From contig CACBFA010000007.1 of NCBI GenBank assembly GCA_902538525.1, forward strand, positions 1 to 37,474: a stretch of 37,474 nucleotides of DNA. Reading direction: 5' to 3'. Numbering within the stretch: position 1 is the stretch's first letter; every line of letters starts with the position of its first letter. Below the pieces are notes generated by a model. That model saw nothing but the letters and a program-made list of their open reading frames with translations. It was not told the DNA's origin and did not search any database. The DNA is from an uncultured Pelagibacteraceae bacterium. GTDB lineage: Bacteria; Pseudomonadota; Alphaproteobacteria; Pelagibacterales; Pelagibacteraceae. The translations under genes were made by a program, and so were the position numbers. Shown here in pieces: positions 1 to 12,891 of this stretch.

Positions 1-48
1 TTTCAAAAGTTTATTTTCAATTTTTTTTGAAAGTTGATTAATATCCAT
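1..48 (-). CDS. BolA-like protein, N-terminal fragment (runs off window)
   Basis: A minus-strand reading frame opens with ATG at 48-46 and stays open to the window edge, giving 16 residues (MDINQLSKKIENKLLK). The composition and spacing resemble the first helix of BolA/IbaG-type proteins, which partner monothiol glutaredoxins in iron-sulfur and iron homeostasis. The stronger argument is context: in many alphaproteobacteria a bolA gene lies divergent to a J-domain gene followed by cobS and cobT, exactly the order seen here. Only 20 nt separate this start from the J-domain start, so the two promoters must lie partly inside coding sequence. The fragment is too short for a firm family call. Confidence 0.5.
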   Translation of the reverse strand, partial: MDINQLSKKIENKLLK

Positions 49-68
49 TAAACTTGATATTATATAAT

Positions 69-602
69 ATGAAAAATATTTGTGAATGGAATAATTGTAA
101 CGAAGAGGGACTTTACAAAGCTCCAAAAGAAAAGGATAACAGCAAAGAATATAGGCTTCTCTGTCTTGAGCATGTAAGAGAGTTTAATAAAAGCTGGAAT
201 TATTTTTCAGGTATGAGCGACGAACAAGTAATCAACTTTTTAAAATCTGACATGACATGGCATAAGCCAACACAGAGTTTTAGTTCTTCAGATAATTTTT
301 TCAAAATATTGTGGAATAACACTTTAAAAGATGAAAATGGAAAATTTAAAGATTTTAGTAACTTTAATCATATGAATAAGTTTAAGTTTAATAGTAATGA
401 TCTTAAAGCCTTTGAAATTTTGGGTGTTGGAGTTGGTTTAAAATGGGCCAAAATACAAGAAAAATTCAAAAGACTTGTGAAAAAATTTCACCCTGATATG
501 AATGCTGGCAATAAAAAATTTGAAGATAAGCTTAAAGTAATAACTTTAGCTTATACCCAACTAAAAAATACTTATAAGGACAAAATTGACAACAAATATT
601 GA
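69..602 (+). CDS. J-domain (DnaJ-like) protein with N-terminal cysteines
   Basis: A protein of about 177 residues with a C-terminal J domain. The HPD tripeptide that stimulates Hsp70/DnaK ATPase is at H141-P142-D143, between Lys/Arg-rich helix II and helix III ([16 protein letters not shown]). There is no Gly/Phe region or classic DnaJ zinc finger. The N-terminus has two cysteines (CEWNNC) and a later C-L-E-H, a possible small metal site. This matches the alphaproteobacterial 'DnaJ domain protein' usually found just before cobS. The frame also opens at TTG 54, but the in-frame ATG at 69 is preferred because residues before it look unlike the family. Its stop overlaps the cobS start by 17 nt, suggesting coupling. 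Family confident; client unknown. Confidence 0.85.
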   Translation: MKNICEWNNCNEEGLYKAPKEKDNSKEYRLLCLEHVREFNKSWNYFSGMSDEQVINFLKSDMTWHKPTQSFSSSDNFFKILWNNTLKDENGKFKDFSNFNHMNKFKFNSNDLKAFEILGVGVGLKWAKIQEKFKRLVKKFHPDMNAGNKKFEDKLKVITLAYTQLKNTYKDKIDNKY

Positions 603-1560
603 ACAGGCCCCAGATATTAAATTATCAATTAAACAAACATTCGGAATTGATTCTGATATGGAAGTGGACGCATTTTCAAAAAAAACTGATTATGTGCCAG
701 ATATAGATAAAACTTATAAATTTGATAAAGACACAACTTTAGCAATCCTCTCTGGATTTTCATTTAATAAAAGAGTTCTTGTACAAGGTTATCATGGAAC
801 AGGTAAATCCACACATATAGAACAAATTGCAGCTAGATTAAACTGGCCATGTATTAGAATTAACTTAGATAGCCATGTTAGTAGAATAGATTTAATTGGT
901 AAAGACTCAATTGTAATCAAAGATGGAAAACAAGTTACAGAATTCAAAGAAGGAATTCTTCCTTGGTCCATACAAAACCCAGTAGCTTTAGTATTTGATG
1001 AATATGATGCTGGTAGACCAGATGTGATGTTTGTAATTCAGAGAGTTTTGGAAGCTGAGGGAAATTTTACTTTATTAGATAAGAATAAGGTTATTAAACA
1101 AAATAAATATTTTAGATTATTTGCAACTTCAAATACTGTTGGTTTGGGAGATACAACTGGACTTTATCATGGTACACAACAAATAAACCAGGGACAGATG
1201 GATAGATGGAACATCGTTACAACATTAAATTATTTAGCTTTGGAAAAAGAAATGGAAATTATTTTAGGAAAAAACAAATCTCTAGATAATAATAAAGGTA
1301 AAGAGAGAGTTGCAAACATGATAAAAGTTGCGACATTAACAAGAAAAGGCTTTATGGCTGGAGATATTTCAACTGTTATGAGTCCTAGGACAGTACTACA
1401 TTGGGCGGAAAATTCTGAAATATTTAAAGACGTAGGCTATGCATTCAGAGTAACTTTTTTAAATAAATGTGATGATGTAGAAAAGAATACAATCGCAGAA
1501 TACTATCAAAGATGTTTTGGCGAAGAATTGCCAGAGTCGATGATAAATATTCAGGTTTAA
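586..1560 (+). CDS. cobS: CobS, AAA+ ATPase subunit of aerobic cobaltochelatase type
   Basis: MoxR-type AAA+ ATPase of 324 residues. Walker A is G-Y-H-G-T-G-K-S (G68 to S75) and Walker B ends in D138-E139 (LVFDEYD). The N-terminal [14 protein letters not shown] stretch is characteristic of CobS, so translation must begin upstream of it; the only suitable start is TTG at 586, which overlaps the J-domain gene. CobS forms a ring with CobT that powers metal insertion by CobN into hydrogenobyrinic acid diamide. SAR11 cells are generally thought to lack de novo cobalamin synthesis, and no cobN is in this window, so another role with CobT is possible. The stop (TAA) shares a base with the cobT ATG. 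Confidence 0.93.
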   Translation: MTTNIEQAPDIKLSIKQTFGIDSDMEVDAFSKKTDYVPDIDKTYKFDKDTTLAILSGFSFNKRVLVQGYHGTGKSTHIEQIAARLNWPCIRINLDSHVSRIDLIGKDSIVIKDGKQVTEFKEGILPWSIQNPVALVFDEYDAGRPDVMFVIQRVLEAEGNFTLLDKNKVIKQNKYFRLFATSNTVGLGDTTGLYHGTQQINQGQMDRWNIVTTLNYLALEKEMEIILGKNKSLDNNKGKERVANMIKVATLTRKGFMAGDISTVMSPRTVLHWAENSEIFKDVGYAFRVTFLNKCDDVEKNTIAEYYQRCFGEELPESMINIQV

Positions 1561-3350
1561 TGAACAAAGACGATCTTATAAAAGAGCAATTTAAACAAGC
1601 TTTAAATTCAACGATTAAAGCGATTTCAGGTGAAACGTATCCATTAAAAGACAAAAAAAATATAAAAGAATTTAATATTTCTAAATTTGATAATTTAAAA
1701 GATAAAGAAAACTTTATTAAATTAAGAGGCGAGGCAGATTCGGAGGCATTAAAAAGAAAATTTTCTGATAACTCCACCTTGGAACAAAATATTCCAAAAA
1801 CACCTACTTGTCATACGCTGTATAAAATTTCTGAGAAAATAAGATATGAACTTTTAGGATCACAAATGATGAGGGGAATTTCTAAAAATTTAATGAGCAA
1901 ATATAAAAACAAGATAAGCACTGCAAAATCTGAAAACATAAAAAAGAAAGAAGAGTCTAATGTTTCTGAAGCTTTTGAATATTACATGCTTAATAAACTA
2001 ATGAATGTAAGTTTATCAGAAAGTGCTGAAAAAATTTTATCATATTGGAAAGATGATTTTGAAAAATCTTTAGATAAACACATAAACTTTTTAAAAGAAA
2101 ATGCAGAGAATCAGGACATATACAATTCTAAAATATCGGAAATTCTTCAGAACATGGAAATCTTCGAGTCTGAAGAGGAAAATAAAAAAGAAGAGCAGAA
2201 AGAAGATGAGCGGGATAGTAATAATTCAAAGGACGATCAAAAAACAGATAGTGGAGACTCTCAGGAAAGAGAAGAGGAAGATAGTATAAATGAAGGTGTT
2301 GATAGTTCTGATGAAATGAATGAGTTTAGACTTGATGAACAATTAGGAAATGATGATGCTGAAAATAATGAAATTGAAAATATTGTTCAGAAAAAAAATT
2401 TAGGAATAAGTAATAAAGAATATAAAATATATACTTCAGAATTTGATGAGACAGCAAAAGCAGAAACATTGGAAAACTCAGAGGAAATTTCTAAATTAAG
2501 AAAAAATTTAGATCAACAGTTAACTAGTTTCCAAGACATAATTACGAAACTCGCAAATAAATTACAAAGACAATTACTTGCAAAACAAAATAGATCTTGG
2601 GAATTTGATCTTGAAGAAGGTTTATTAGATAGTTCAAAATTACCAAGAATAATAATTGATCCATATAATTCTCTTTCTTTTAAAAAAGAGAAAGATTTAG
2701 AGTTTAAAGATACAGTTGTGACTTTACTCATAGATAATTCAGGATCAATGAGAGGAAGGCCAATTACTATTGCCGCTCTTTGTGCTGATATATTGTCTAG
2801 AACATTAGAAAGATGCTCGGTTAAAGTAGAAATTCTTGGTTTCACAACAAAGAATTGGAAAGGTGGTAAGAGCAGAGAAAAGTGGAATAAACTTGGAAAA
2901 TTAAAAAATCCAGGACGTTTAAATGATTTAAGACACATAATTTATAAATCTGCTGATACTCACTGGAGACAATCAAAAAAAAATTTAGGCTTAATGCTAA
3001 AAGAGGGTCTGCTTAAAGAAAATATTGATGGAGAAGCTATTACTTGGGCTTTCAATAGACTTAAGAAAAGAAAAGAAGAAAGGAAAATTCTTATGGTTAT
3101 TTCCGATGGAGCTCCAGTTGATGACTCAACATTATCTGTTAACTCGGGAGATTTTTTAGAAAAACATCTAAAGCAAACTGTAAAATTAATAGAAAACAAA
3201 AGCGATATCGAAATTCTTGCAATAGGTATTGGTCACGATGTTTCGAGGTATTACAAAAAAGCGATAAAAATTGCTGATGTTCAAGAGTTAGGTGATGTAA
3301 TGATTGGTCAGCTTAGTGGTTTGTTTGAAAATAATAAAAAATTACACTAA
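1560..3350 (+). CDS. cobT: CobT, VWA-domain subunit of cobaltochelatase type
   Basis: Protein of about 596 residues that pairs with CobS. The start is ATG 1560, overlapping the cobS stop as TAATG; the frame is open further upstream (to 1512) but that part has no family resemblance. Order: an N-terminal helical region ([14 protein letters not shown]), a long acidic low-complexity linker (about residues 215-300, rich in E, D, S, N, Q), then a C-terminal von Willebrand A domain. Its MIDAS is DNSGS (D392, S394, S396), with a further conserved ISDGAPVDD. The acidic linker is typical of CobT and may bind metal. The gene converges on regB with a 9-nt overlap of the 3' ends. The family call is strong; the physiological substrate is uncertain because the rest of the cobalamin pathway is not seen. 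Confidence 0.93.
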   Translation: MNKDDLIKEQFKQALNSTIKAISGETYPLKDKKNIKEFNISKFDNLKDKENFIKLRGEADSEALKRKFSDNSTLEQNIPKTPTCHTLYKISEKIRYELLGSQMMRGISKNLMSKYKNKISTAKSENIKKKEESNVSEAFEYYMLNKLMNVSLSESAEKILSYWKDDFEKSLDKHINFLKENAENQDIYNSKISEILQNMEIFESEEENKKEEQKEDERDSNNSKDDQKTDSGDSQEREEEDSINEGVDSSDEMNEFRLDEQLGNDDAENNEIENIVQKKNLGISNKEYKIYTSEFDETAKAETLENSEEISKLRKNLDQQLTSFQDIITKLANKLQRQLLAKQNRSWEFDLEEGLLDSSKLPRIIIDPYNSLSFKKEKDLEFKDTVVTLLIDNSGSMRGRPITIAALCADILSRTLERCSVKVEILGFTTKNWKGGKSREKWNKLGKLKNPGRLNDLRHIIYKSADTHWRQSKKNLGLMLKEGLLKENIDGEAITWAFNRLKKRKEERKILMVISDGAPVDDSTLSVNSGDFLEKHLKQTVKLIENKSDIEILAIGIGHDVSRYYKKAIKIADVQELGDVMIGQLSGLFENNKKLH

Positions 3351-4622
3351 TTTTTTTAAATTTTTATTTTCCCACTCTATTTTAACTTCAGCTCCACCTC
3401 TAGTTTCTGAATTTCTAATTGTTATTTTTGCAGAATTTTTTTCTAACAAAGTTTTGCCTATAAAAATCCCTAAGCCTAATCCAGTTTTTTTATTATCTTT
3501 AGGTTTAAGTGTCTTAATATAAGGTTCTCCAATCTTATTAATTATATCTTTTGGTATACCAGGGCCATCATCCTCTATTGTTATTTCGGTCTTTTGACTG
3601 TTGCTTTTGATAGCAATATAGATATTTTCATTTGAAAATTTGTTAGCATTTCCAATAAAATTCCTCAAACCATAAACAATTTCAACAGATTTTAATATTT
3701 CAAATGAGTTAGAATCTTGCTCTTTATCAATGTTGAAATTCTTATTTGAAATTTCCTTAAATGAGTTAACTATCTCACTAATATAATCGTAAAGCGTTTT
3801 ATTTTTGTCTATAAAATCATCTTCTATAGTTGGATTTAATGTTAGTTTTTTTAAAATATCATTACACCTATTAACCTGACTAATTAATAGTTCGAGATCT
3901 TTTTTTATATCATCATTGTCTTTAAATTGATCAAATAAATCGTGGGAAATAATTTTAATTGTAGACAAAGGAGTACCGAATGAATGAGCTGCGGCTGCGG
4001 CTTGTCCCCCAAGTGAAACTAGTTCGTGTTCTTTAGAAATTACTTCTTGGATTTTATCCAAAGCATCTTTCCTAAGGTTTGTTTCTTGTCCAAAAATAAA
4101 TGCAAAATAATTTAAAAAAAATAATGCAATTATCAATGCCAAAGGAATTGCATAATAAAAATACAAACTAATACTATATTCATCTAATGGTTTAGGTAGT
4201 TCATAATGATAGAAAGTTAAAAATATAATCGATGCTAAAGTAATTAAAATTAAAGCAATATTTGTTTTTATATTTAAATTAGATGCAGCAAATACACTTG
4301 GTATCAAAAGAAATATTGAAAATGGGTTTAAAATACCTCCAGACAAGTAAAGTAAAGCACTCAATTGAAGGATATCTAAAGATAAAAAATTAAAAGAGGT
4401 TATATTTGAAAGTATTGGTTTTTTATAAAAAAACATTAAGTAGAAGTTACTTAAAGCTCCAATAAAAATTATTAGATTAGATAAAATGAAGTCGAATTCA
4501 AAATCAAAAATAAATTTTACTGTGTTTATAGTTATAAACTGACCTAAAATTCCAATCCATCTTAAATTTATATAAGTAGACTTATTCAATGATGCTGCTT
4601 TGACAGATTGTTTTAAATCCAT
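3342..4622 (-). CDS. regB: RegB/PrrB/ActS-type redox-sensing histidine kinase
   Basis: Sensor kinase of 426 residues. The N-terminal half has about six hydrophobic segments, and G95-G96-I-L-N99-P100-F101 matches the GGxxNPF quinone-sensing heptapeptide of RegB. The H box is [12 protein letters not shown] with phosphoacceptor H213. A cysteine at 253 (RCNDIL) lies exactly 40 residues after it, the same spacing as His225 and redox Cys265 of Rhodobacter RegB. The N box ([10 protein letters not shown]), G1 (DDGPGIP) and G2 (GLGLGIFIG) complete the ATPase domain. The residue after His is Ser rather than the Glu common in HELGTPL kinases. The start abuts the gyrB stop with no spacer. No regA response regulator is in the window. 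It probably adjusts energy metabolism to redox state. Confidence 0.9.
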   Translation of the reverse strand: MDLKQSVKAASLNKSTYINLRWIGILGQFITINTVKFIFDFEFDFILSNLIIFIGALSNFYLMFFYKKPILSNITSFNFLSLDILQLSALLYLSGGILNPFSIFLLIPSVFAASNLNIKTNIALILITLASIIFLTFYHYELPKPLDEYSISLYFYYAIPLALIIALFFLNYFAFIFGQETNLRKDALDKIQEVISKEHELVSLGGQAAAAAHSFGTPLSTIKIISHDLFDQFKDNDDIKKDLELLISQVNRCNDILKKLTLNPTIEDDFIDKNKTLYDYISEIVNSFKEISNKNFNIDKEQDSNSFEILKSVEIVYGLRNFIGNANKFSNENIYIAIKSNSQKTEITIEDDGPGIPKDIINKIGEPYIKTLKPKDNKKTGLGLGIFIGKTLLEKNSAKITIRNSETRGGAEVKIEWENKNLKKLV

Positions 4623-6686
<2,064 letters not shown>

Positions 6687-6850
6687 TTAATATGGAAGAA
6701 ATTTTTATAACATTTTTACAAAAAATTTAAAAATGGTAGAAGTGCAAATGCTTAAATAAGTGTTGAATACCAACGTTTTTTTGATGCTTTTTAGATTTTT
6801 TTTCTAATTCTTTAAAACCTGTCAAAAAGATCATTTTTCTAATAAAAATA

Positions 6851-6940
6851 TGGCGGAGAGAATGGGATTCGAACCCATGATAGAGTTTCCCCTATACACG
6901 CTTTCCAAGCGTGCGCCTTCAACCACTCGGCCACCTCTCC
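6851..6940 (-). tRNA. tRNA-Ser (anticodon GGA)
   Basis: On the minus strand the sequence folds as a class II tRNA. The acceptor begins GGAGAGG and ends CTCTCC plus discriminator G, with CCA encoded in the DNA (complement of 6851-6853). The anticodon loop reads TTGGAAA, giving GGA at 6906-6904, which decodes UCC/UCU. A long variable arm (ATAG...CTAT) follows, as expected for serine, and the T loop is GGTTCGAATCC. It starts 7 nt after the lepA stop on the same strand, so it is probably processed from the lepA transcript or sits within its 3' end. Confidence 0.97.
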
Positions 6941-6947
6941 AAAATAC

Positions 6948-8756
6948 CTACTCTTTGTTTATCCTTAAAACACCTATAAATGCTTCTTGAGGAATCTCAA
7001 CTTTTCCAAATTGCTTAGCTCTAGCTTTACCTTTTTTCTGTTTTTCAAGCAGTTTTCTTTTTCTATCAGTCGCTCCACCTCCATGAATTTTCGTTAATAC
7101 ATCTTTTTTAAAACCTTTAATAGTTTCTCTAGCGATAATTTTACCACCAATAGCTGCTTGAATTGGTATCATAAAGTTGTGTCTTGGAATTAAGTCTTTT
7201 AATTTTTCACAAACCTCTCTACCTGTAGTCTGAGCAAAATCTTTATGTATCATCATTGCAAGAGCATCAACAGGTTCTGAATTTACAAGTATATTCATTT
7301 TTACTAGATCACCTTCTTTGTGATCAATAATTTCATAATCAAAACTAGCATATCCACTTGTCATAGATTTAAGACGATCATTAAAGTCAAATACAACTTC
7401 ATTTAAAGGTATCTCATAATTAATTACTGCACGATTTCCCGAATAGCTTAAATTAGTTTGAATACCTCTTTTATTTTGACATAACTTAATAATTGATCCC
7501 AAGTATTGGTCTGGAGTGATAATTGTGGCTTTGATCCATGGTTCTTCAATAAATTTTATATAAGTAGGATCTGGTAGATTTGATGGATTTTGAAGTTCGA
7601 TAATTTTACCATTATTTAAGTAAACTTTATAAACTACACCAGGTGTTGTAGTTAATAAATTTATATCAAATTCTCTTTCAAGTCTTTCTGTGATTATTTC
7701 AAGGTGTAAAAGACCTAAAAATCCGCATCTAAAACCAAGCCCTAAGGCAGATGATGATTCTGCTTCGTAAGAAAAACTTGCATCATTTAATTGTAATTTA
7801 GCAAGTCCATCTTTTAATTTTTGATATTCAGAACTATCAACCGGAAATAAACCACAAAAAACTACTGGTTTACTTGGTTTAAAACCTGGTAATGCCTCTT
7901 GGAGAGGATTTTCTGCATCGCATATAGTGTCTCCAACTTTAGTTTCTGATAAAATTTTAATACCAGTTGTAATAAAACCTATTTCTCCAGCATTAAGCTC
8001 ACTCACATCTTTTGCCTTAGGAGTAAAAACACCAACTTTTTCTACTATATATTCTTGATTTGTAGACATCATTTTTATTTTCATATTTTTTTTTAGTTTT
8101 CCATCTATAATTCTCACTAATATGACCACTCCAAGATATGTGTCATACCAACTATCAACTAATAAACATTTTAATTTGCTATTTTTTTCACCTTTAGGTC
8201 CAGGTAAAGAGTTAATAATCTGCTCAAGAATTTCATCTATTCCTTGTCCAGTTTTTCCAGAGCACGGAACAGAATTAGATGTATCTATGCCAATCACATC
8301 CTCAATTTGATTATTTGTTCTCTCAAGATCAGAAGCTGGTAAATCAATTTTATTTAATACTGGAATAATCTCATGATTTATATCAAGCGCTTGGTATACA
8401 TTTGCTAGTGTTTGAGCTTCAACACCTTGAGTGCTATCTACAATTAATATTGAACCTTCGCACGCATAAAGGCTTCTACTAACTTCATAACTAAAATCTA
8501 CATGTCCTGGGGTATCTATAATATTTAAAATATAATTTTTGCCATTTTTAGCTTTATAATTTAATTTAACTGTTTGTGCTTTAATTGTTATACCTCTCTC
8601 TCTTTCTATATCCATAGAGTCAAGCACTTGAGATTTCATTTCTCTATCACTCAAACCTCCACATTTATGAATTATTCTGTCAGCTATAGTTGATTTGCCA
8701 TGATCTATATGAGCTATAATTGCAAAATTCCTAATGTTGTCTATTTTATTGCCCAT
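6948..8756 (-). CDS. lepA: Elongation factor 4 (LepA), back-translocating GTPase
   Basis: Translational GTPase of 602 residues, the usual LepA length. G1 is AHIDHGKST, followed by the switch [13 protein letters not shown]3 DTPGH and G4 NKIDLP. The C-terminal LepA-specific domain is present ([20 protein letters not shown], ending [16 protein letters not shown]). LepA binds ribosomes and can reverse or remodel translocation, and it affects initiation and biogenesis under ionic stress. The ATG is 2 nt downstream of the pheT stop, so the gene is part of the translation operon, and tRNA-Ser(GGA) follows immediately. No anomalies seen. Confidence 0.97.
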   Translation of the reverse strand: MGNKIDNIRNFAIIAHIDHGKSTIADRIIHKCGGLSDREMKSQVLDSMDIERERGITIKAQTVKLNYKAKNGKNYILNIIDTPGHVDFSYEVSRSLYACEGSILIVDSTQGVEAQTLANVYQALDINHEIIPVLNKIDLPASDLERTNNQIEDVIGIDTSNSVPCSGKTGQGIDEILEQIINSLPGPKGEKNSKLKCLLVDSWYDTYLGVVILVRIIDGKLKKNMKIKMMSTNQEYIVEKVGVFTPKAKDVSELNAGEIGFITTGIKILSETKVGDTICDAENPLQEALPGFKPSKPVVFCGLFPVDSSEYQKLKDGLAKLQLNDASFSYEAESSSALGLGFRCGFLGLLHLEIITERLEREFDINLLTTTPGVVYKVYLNNGKIIELQNPSNLPDPTYIKFIEEPWIKATIITPDQYLGSIIKLCQNKRGIQTNLSYSGNRAVINYEIPLNEVVFDFNDRLKSMTSGYASFDYEIIDHKEGDLVKMNILVNSEPVDALAMMIHKDFAQTTGREVCEKLKDLIPRHNFMIPIQAAIGGKIIARETIKGFKKDVLTKIHGGGATDRKRKLLEKQKKGKARAKQFGKVEIPQEAFIGVLRINKE

Positions 8757-8758
8757 TT

Positions 8759-11167
8759 TTAGGATCTAATTTTTGCGCCAGACTTTGACTCAACTGAAGA
8801 GATAATTAGTTTATTAATGTTGTCCAAGTCATTTTCATTTAATGTTTTTTCTTCTGACTGAATAGTTACATTAACAGCTATAGATTTTTTTCCATCTGGT
8901 ATATTTTCTCCCTCAAATACATCAAATACTCTTACTGACTTAATTAATTTGCTATCAACAGATTTAATTATATTAACTAATTCTTGTGATTTAAAATTTT
9001 TATTAATAATAAATGCAAAATCTCTTTCTGATTTTTGGAAATCAGAAAATTTATATTCAGATTTTAAATCTTTTATCTTTTGTTTTGATTCCTTTATGTA
9101 ATCAAGGCAAATTTCAAATATTACTAAACCTTCCGTTTTTATATCTAGTTTTTTTATTATGTTTGGATGAATCTCACCAAAATATGCTAAAGCATTTTTT
9201 TCGTTTTTATTTAGGTACACCCCTCCGGATTTTCCTGGGTGATAGTAAGAAGGAGTTCTATCATCTATAATAATATCATCTTTATTAATCCCTGCTTCAT
9301 AAAGACTTTGTATTACATCTTTTTTTACATCGAATGTATCTACAATTCTTTCCTTTTCATTCCAAGATAGTCTTGAAACCATTCCTGCTCTTACAGCACC
9401 TATCACAGTCAGTTGATCTCCAGGATTTTTTCCTTTAAACGACGGACCAATTTCAAATAAAGAAATATCCTTAAATCCTCTATCTAAGTTTTTCTTTAAA
9501 TAGAATATCAAATTTGGGAAAATAGAATTTCTTAGAACATTTAGATCTGAACTAATCGGATTTACAATTGGTATTTCTTGATCATTTTCTTTAAATAATT
9601 GATTAATTTTAGAGTCAGTAAATGACCAAGTCACAGTTTCTAAATAACCTTTAGATGCAACAGATCTTTGTAAAAAATGAAATAATTTCTGATAATAATT
9701 AAGTGTTGGCTTTAATCTTGTCTTAATAGGTTCTGAAATATTAATATGTTCATAACCTTTTATTCTCACTATTTCTTCAACGATATCAATTGGTTGAGTT
9801 ATATCAGGTCTCCAAGAGGGTACTGCTAACTTTAAAATTTTTTTATTCTTAGATACATTAAAACCTAACTTTTCTAGTATTTTGATTAACTCTTTATTTT
9901 CAACATTAAATCCAGTCGTTTTTTCAAAAAGAAATGGATCAAAATTTATTATTGTTTTTTTATAATTTTCGATTTTTTTTACATCTAAATTGCTTATTTC
10001 ACCTCCGCAAATTTGTTTTATTAGTTCAGAAGCTTTTATTAATCCTTCTTCAATTGAAAGGGGATCTATGCCTCTTTCGAATCTAAATTTTGCATCTGTA
10101 TCTATATTTAAGTGTTTAGAGGTTTTTCTTATTGAACGTGGTAAAAAATAAGCAGATTCTAATAATATATTTTTAGTCGAATATTTTGTTCCAGATCTTG
10201 TCCCACCAATTATGCCGCCAAGACCAAGGACTCCAGATCTGTCAGAAATAACGCACATATCATTTTCTAAAATATATTTTTTATTATCTAAGGCTTCGAA
10301 GCTTTCTCCTTTAGAAGAACTTCTAACAATAATTTCATTATCTATTTTATCTGCATCATAAGCGTGTAATGGTCTATTTAAATCAAACATTACATAATTA
10401 GTAATATCGACTATCGCAGATATTGGTTTTTGGCCTAAAGACCGAATTTTATCTTTTAGCCATTTTGGACTTTCTTTATTTGTTACACCTTTTATTAAAC
10501 AACTTCCAAATATTGTGCATCCTTGAGCTTTTTCTTTTTTTATTGTTACGTTTATATTTTGATTACCTCTATATTTTAAATTGGATTTTTTATTAATTTT
10601 TAATTTACCAGCACCAGCAGCAGATAAATCTCTAGCAATTCCTCTTACTCCTAAACAATCTGGTCTATTGGGCGTAATTGATAAATCTATTACTTTTTCA
10701 GAAGTGTTTTTAAAATATTTTTCTCCAATTTTACTTGCATATTTATTGTTTTTTAATTCTATAATTCCATCACTTTCATTGGATAATAGTAATTCTGACT
10801 CAGAACAGAGCATTCCATATGATGTTACACCTCTTATTTTACTTACAGATAATTTCATCTGATTTTTAGGAATAATCGATCCTGGAGGTGCATAAACAGT
10901 CAAAAGACCATTTTTTGCATTTGGGGCTCCACATACTACTTCAATTGTTTTGTCACTACCTATATCAACATCACATAACTTCAATCTGTCAGCATTTGGA
11001 TGAGTTTTGGCATTTATAATTTTTGCAACAATAAATGTATCTAATTCAGATGTAGAACTCTCAAAACTTTCTACTTCTAGACCAATATTTGTTAATTTAT
11101 CTATTATTTGATTATTGTTAAATTTTGTATCAAGATGGTTTTTTAACCAGTCAACTGTGAACTTCAT
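8759..11167 (-). CDS. pheT: Phenylalanyl-tRNA synthetase beta subunit
   Basis: Beta subunit of 802 residues, the normal bacterial length. The N-terminal OB-fold tRNA-binding domain contains [12 protein letters not shown]. Next come the B3/B4 editing region ([28 protein letters not shown]), a B5 region ([35 protein letters not shown]), the core, and a C-terminal anticodon-binding ferredoxin-like domain ending in [20 protein letters not shown]. With PheS it forms the alpha2-beta2 enzyme charging tRNA-Phe. The ATG overlaps the pheS stop as ATGA, a classic coupling arrangement for a heteromeric enzyme. Confidence 0.97.
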   Translation of the reverse strand: MKFTVDWLKNHLDTKFNNNQIIDKLTNIGLEVESFESSTSELDTFIVAKIINAKTHPNADRLKLCDVDIGSDKTIEVVCGAPNAKNGLLTVYAPPGSIIPKNQMKLSVSKIRGVTSYGMLCSESELLLSNESDGIIELKNNKYASKIGEKYFKNTSEKVIDLSITPNRPDCLGVRGIARDLSAAGAGKLKINKKSNLKYRGNQNINVTIKKEKAQGCTIFGSCLIKGVTNKESPKWLKDKIRSLGQKPISAIVDITNYVMFDLNRPLHAYDADKIDNEIIVRSSSKGESFEALDNKKYILENDMCVISDRSGVLGLGGIIGGTRSGTKYSTKNILLESAYFLPRSIRKTSKHLNIDTDAKFRFERGIDPLSIEEGLIKASELIKQICGGEISNLDVKKIENYKKTIINFDPFLFEKTTGFNVENKELIKILEKLGFNVSKNKKILKLAVPSWRPDITQPIDIVEEIVRIKGYEHINISEPIKTRLKPTLNYYQKLFHFLQRSVASKGYLETVTWSFTDSKINQLFKENDQEIPIVNPISSDLNVLRNSIFPNLIFYLKKNLDRGFKDISLFEIGPSFKGKNPGDQLTVIGAVRAGMVSRLSWNEKERIVDTFDVKKDVIQSLYEAGINKDDIIIDDRTPSYYHPGKSGGVYLNKNEKNALAYFGEIHPNIIKKLDIKTEGLVIFEICLDYIKESKQKIKDLKSEYKFSDFQKSERDFAFIINKNFKSQELVNIIKSVDSKLIKSVRVFDVFEGENIPDGKKSIAVNVTIQSEEKTLNENDLDNINKLIISSVESKSGAKIRS

Positions 11168-12231
11168 CTACTTAGTCCTCTATAATTTGAAGGGACATCC
11201 AATGGATCAAAGCCAAAGTGACTTAACCATCTATAATCAGTCTCAAAAAAGGCTCTTAAATCATTAATTCCATATTTTAACATTCCAAGTCTGTCTATGC
11301 CAATTCCAAAGGCATATCCTTGATATTTACTTGGATTAACATTTACATTTTTTAAAACATTTGGATGAACCATTCCACAGCCTAGAATTTCTAACCATTT
11401 ATTGCCTTCACCAATTACAATTTTTCCATTTTTAATTTCATATCCTATATCTACTTCTGCTGAAGGTTCCGTAAATGGAAAATGACTTGGTCTGAATCTC
11501 ATTTTAATTTTATCAACTTCAAAAAACTCCTTAATAAAATAATTTAAACATCCTTTTAAATGTCCCATATTTATATTCTTATCTATATGAAGTCCCTCAA
11601 CTTGATGAAACATTGGAGCATGGGTTTGATCACTATCTGATCTGTAAGTTCTTCCTGGTGCAATAATCTTAAAAGGAGGTTTGCCTTTTAGCATAGTTCT
11701 TACCTGAACTGGAGATGTGTGAGTTCTCAAAAGTAATTCCTTATTATTATCAAGGTAAAAAGTATCATGCATATCTCTAGCTGGATGGTTATCCGGTGTA
11801 TTTAATGCTGTAAAATTATTATATTCATTTTCTACATCTGGGCCTTCCTCAACACTAAATCCTATTTCAGAAAATATAGATGAAATTTCATCTATTACTT
11901 GGGAGACTGGATGAATTTTGCCAATTTCAATATTTCTTTCTGGAAGAGTTACATCAATTTTTTCTTTCTCAAGCTTTAAATTAATTTCTTTAGTTTCAAT
12001 TTCTTGAATTTTGATTGATATTTTATTTTGAAGTTCATCTTTAATATTATTTAAATCTGAGGCTAATTTTTTTCTTTCCTCTACAGAAATCAAACCTAAT
12101 TTTTTAAATTCGTTCGATACAATTCCGTTTTTTCCAAATAGTTCGGATTTGATGTTATTTACTTTTTCAATATTATTTTCTGTGTTAAGCTTATCGATAT
12201 AATCATCTTTTATTTTTTTAATATCAGACAT
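11164..12231 (-). CDS. pheS: Phenylalanyl-tRNA synthetase alpha subunit
   Basis: Class II aminoacyl-tRNA synthetase catalytic subunit, 355 residues. An N-terminal coiled-coil arm (about residues 1-100) is followed by motif 2 ([20 protein letters not shown]) and motif 3 ([18 protein letters not shown]). [10 protein letters not shown] and [11 protein letters not shown] line the active site for Phe and ATP. The gene is 43 nt downstream of rplT and overlaps pheT by 4 nt. No leader peptide or attenuator of the E. coli pheM type is visible in the 43-nt spacer. Confidence 0.97.
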   Translation of the reverse strand: MSDIKKIKDDYIDKLNTENNIEKVNNIKSELFGKNGIVSNEFKKLGLISVEERKKLASDLNNIKDELQNKISIKIQEIETKEINLKLEKEKIDVTLPERNIEIGKIHPVSQVIDEISSIFSEIGFSVEEGPDVENEYNNFTALNTPDNHPARDMHDTFYLDNNKELLLRTHTSPVQVRTMLKGKPPFKIIAPGRTYRSDSDQTHAPMFHQVEGLHIDKNINMGHLKGCLNYFIKEFFEVDKIKMRFRPSHFPFTEPSAEVDIGYEIKNGKIVIGEGNKWLEILGCGMVHPNVLKNVNVNPSKYQGYAFGIGIDRLGMLKYGINDLRAFFETDYRWLSHFGFDPLDVPSNYRGLSR

Positions 12232-12274
12232 TTTAATAGAATATTTGTTAAAGGAAGAAAAACAATAGTCTTGA

Positions 12275-12631
12275 TTAATTTAATGCTGCTTGAGCCCTTT
12301 TAACTATAGTTTTGAATGCTTCGGGGTTATCGTAAGCAATTTCTGCAAGAATTTTTCTATCTAATTTAATTCCTGATTTGCTTAAACCATTAATAAACTT
12401 TGAATATGTTATGCCTTCGGATCTGACACCAGCATTAATTCTTTGTATCCACAGTGATTTAAAATCCCTTTTTTTATTTCTTCTATCTCTATAAGCATAC
12501 TGCATGGCTTTTTCCATTGCTTGTCTTGCAACTCTTATTGTATTTTTTCTTCTTCCCCACTGACCTTTAACAGCTTTTAAAACTTTTTTATGTTTAGCTC
12601 TGCTTGTAACTCCTCTTTTAACTCTTGCCAT
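12275..12631 (-). CDS. rplT: 50S ribosomal protein L20
   Basis: Basic protein of 118 residues with the typical L20 N-terminus ([19 protein letters not shown]) and the conserved [10 protein letters not shown] segment. It binds 23S rRNA early in 50S assembly and in many bacteria represses its own operon. A good Shine-Dalgarno (AAGAGGA) is embedded in the last codons of rpmI, directly before the rplT ATG, so translation of the two genes is probably coupled. Only one base separates the rpmI stop from the start codon. Confidence 0.98.
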   Translation of the reverse strand: MARVKRGVTSRAKHKKVLKAVKGQWGRRKNTIRVARQAMEKAMQYAYRDRRNKKRDFKSLWIQRINAGVRSEGITYSKFINGLSKSGIKLDRKILAEIAYDNPEAFKTIVKRAQAALN

Positions 12632-12632
12632 T

Positions 12633-12839
12633 TTATCCTCTTAAGCTGTAAGGCATATAAGATTTTACTATCTTACCATCTTGTTTGGATAAAACAGTTG
12701 TGCCTCTTTGTTTTCTAATTTGTGAATTCGTTCTTTTAATCATGCCGTGTCTTTTTCCAGCCTGTGGGGTAATAACCTTACCTTTAGCTGAGATTTTAAA
12801 TCTTTTTTTAGCTGAACTTTTTGTTTTTAACTTGGGCAT
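12633..12839 (-). CDS. rpmI: 50S ribosomal protein L35
   Basis: Small, very basic protein of 68 residues. [17 protein letters not shown] and the [10 protein letters not shown] segment are diagnostic of L35. It is a component of the large ribosomal subunit, located between infC and rplT as in most bacteria. The 52-nt spacer upstream (12840-12891) is short and AT-rich, and I could not see a pseudoknot of the kind that mediates L20 feedback in enterobacteria. Confidence 0.97.
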   Translation of the reverse strand: MPKLKTKSSAKKRFKISAKGKVITPQAGKRHGMIKRTNSQIRKQRGTTVLSKQDGKIVKSYMPYSLRG

Positions 12840-12891
12840 AATTTTCGGGGTTATACAAATATTAAATTAAATTTACAACTAGAAATATGGC

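Noticed and set aside
1512..1559. Longer N-terminus for cobT from 1512
   Set aside because: These 16 codons overlap the end of cobS and do not resemble CobT; ATG 1560 overlaps the cobS stop as TAATG and gives the family N-terminus.
1445..1777. Minus-strand open frame across the cobS/cobT junction, and similar long antisense frames inside gyrB, lepA, pheT, gltB, gltD and aceE
   Set aside because: They lie fully opposite well-conserved genes, have no recognisable domains, and reflect low stop-codon density opposite AT-rich coding sequence.
2101..2289. Plus-strand frame inside the acidic linker of cobT
   Set aside because: It is a frame-shifted reading of a low-complexity Glu/Lys/Asp-coding region.
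2160..2400. Repeat or frameshift in the cobT linker
   Set aside because: The repetitive look comes from acidic codons; the frame is continuous and the acidic linker is normal for CobT.
6727..6834. A 35-codon minus-strand ORF (MIFLTGFKELEKK...) in the spacer between tRNA-Ser and gyrB
   Set aside because: No family resemblance, no Shine-Dalgarno and many Lys/His codons typical of chance ORFs in AT-rich DNA. The spacer more likely holds the gyrB promoter; a TTGACA occurs but no matching -10 box is evident.
12840..12891. L20-type autoregulatory RNA before rpmI
   Set aside because: The 52-nt spacer shows no convincing stem or pseudoknot.
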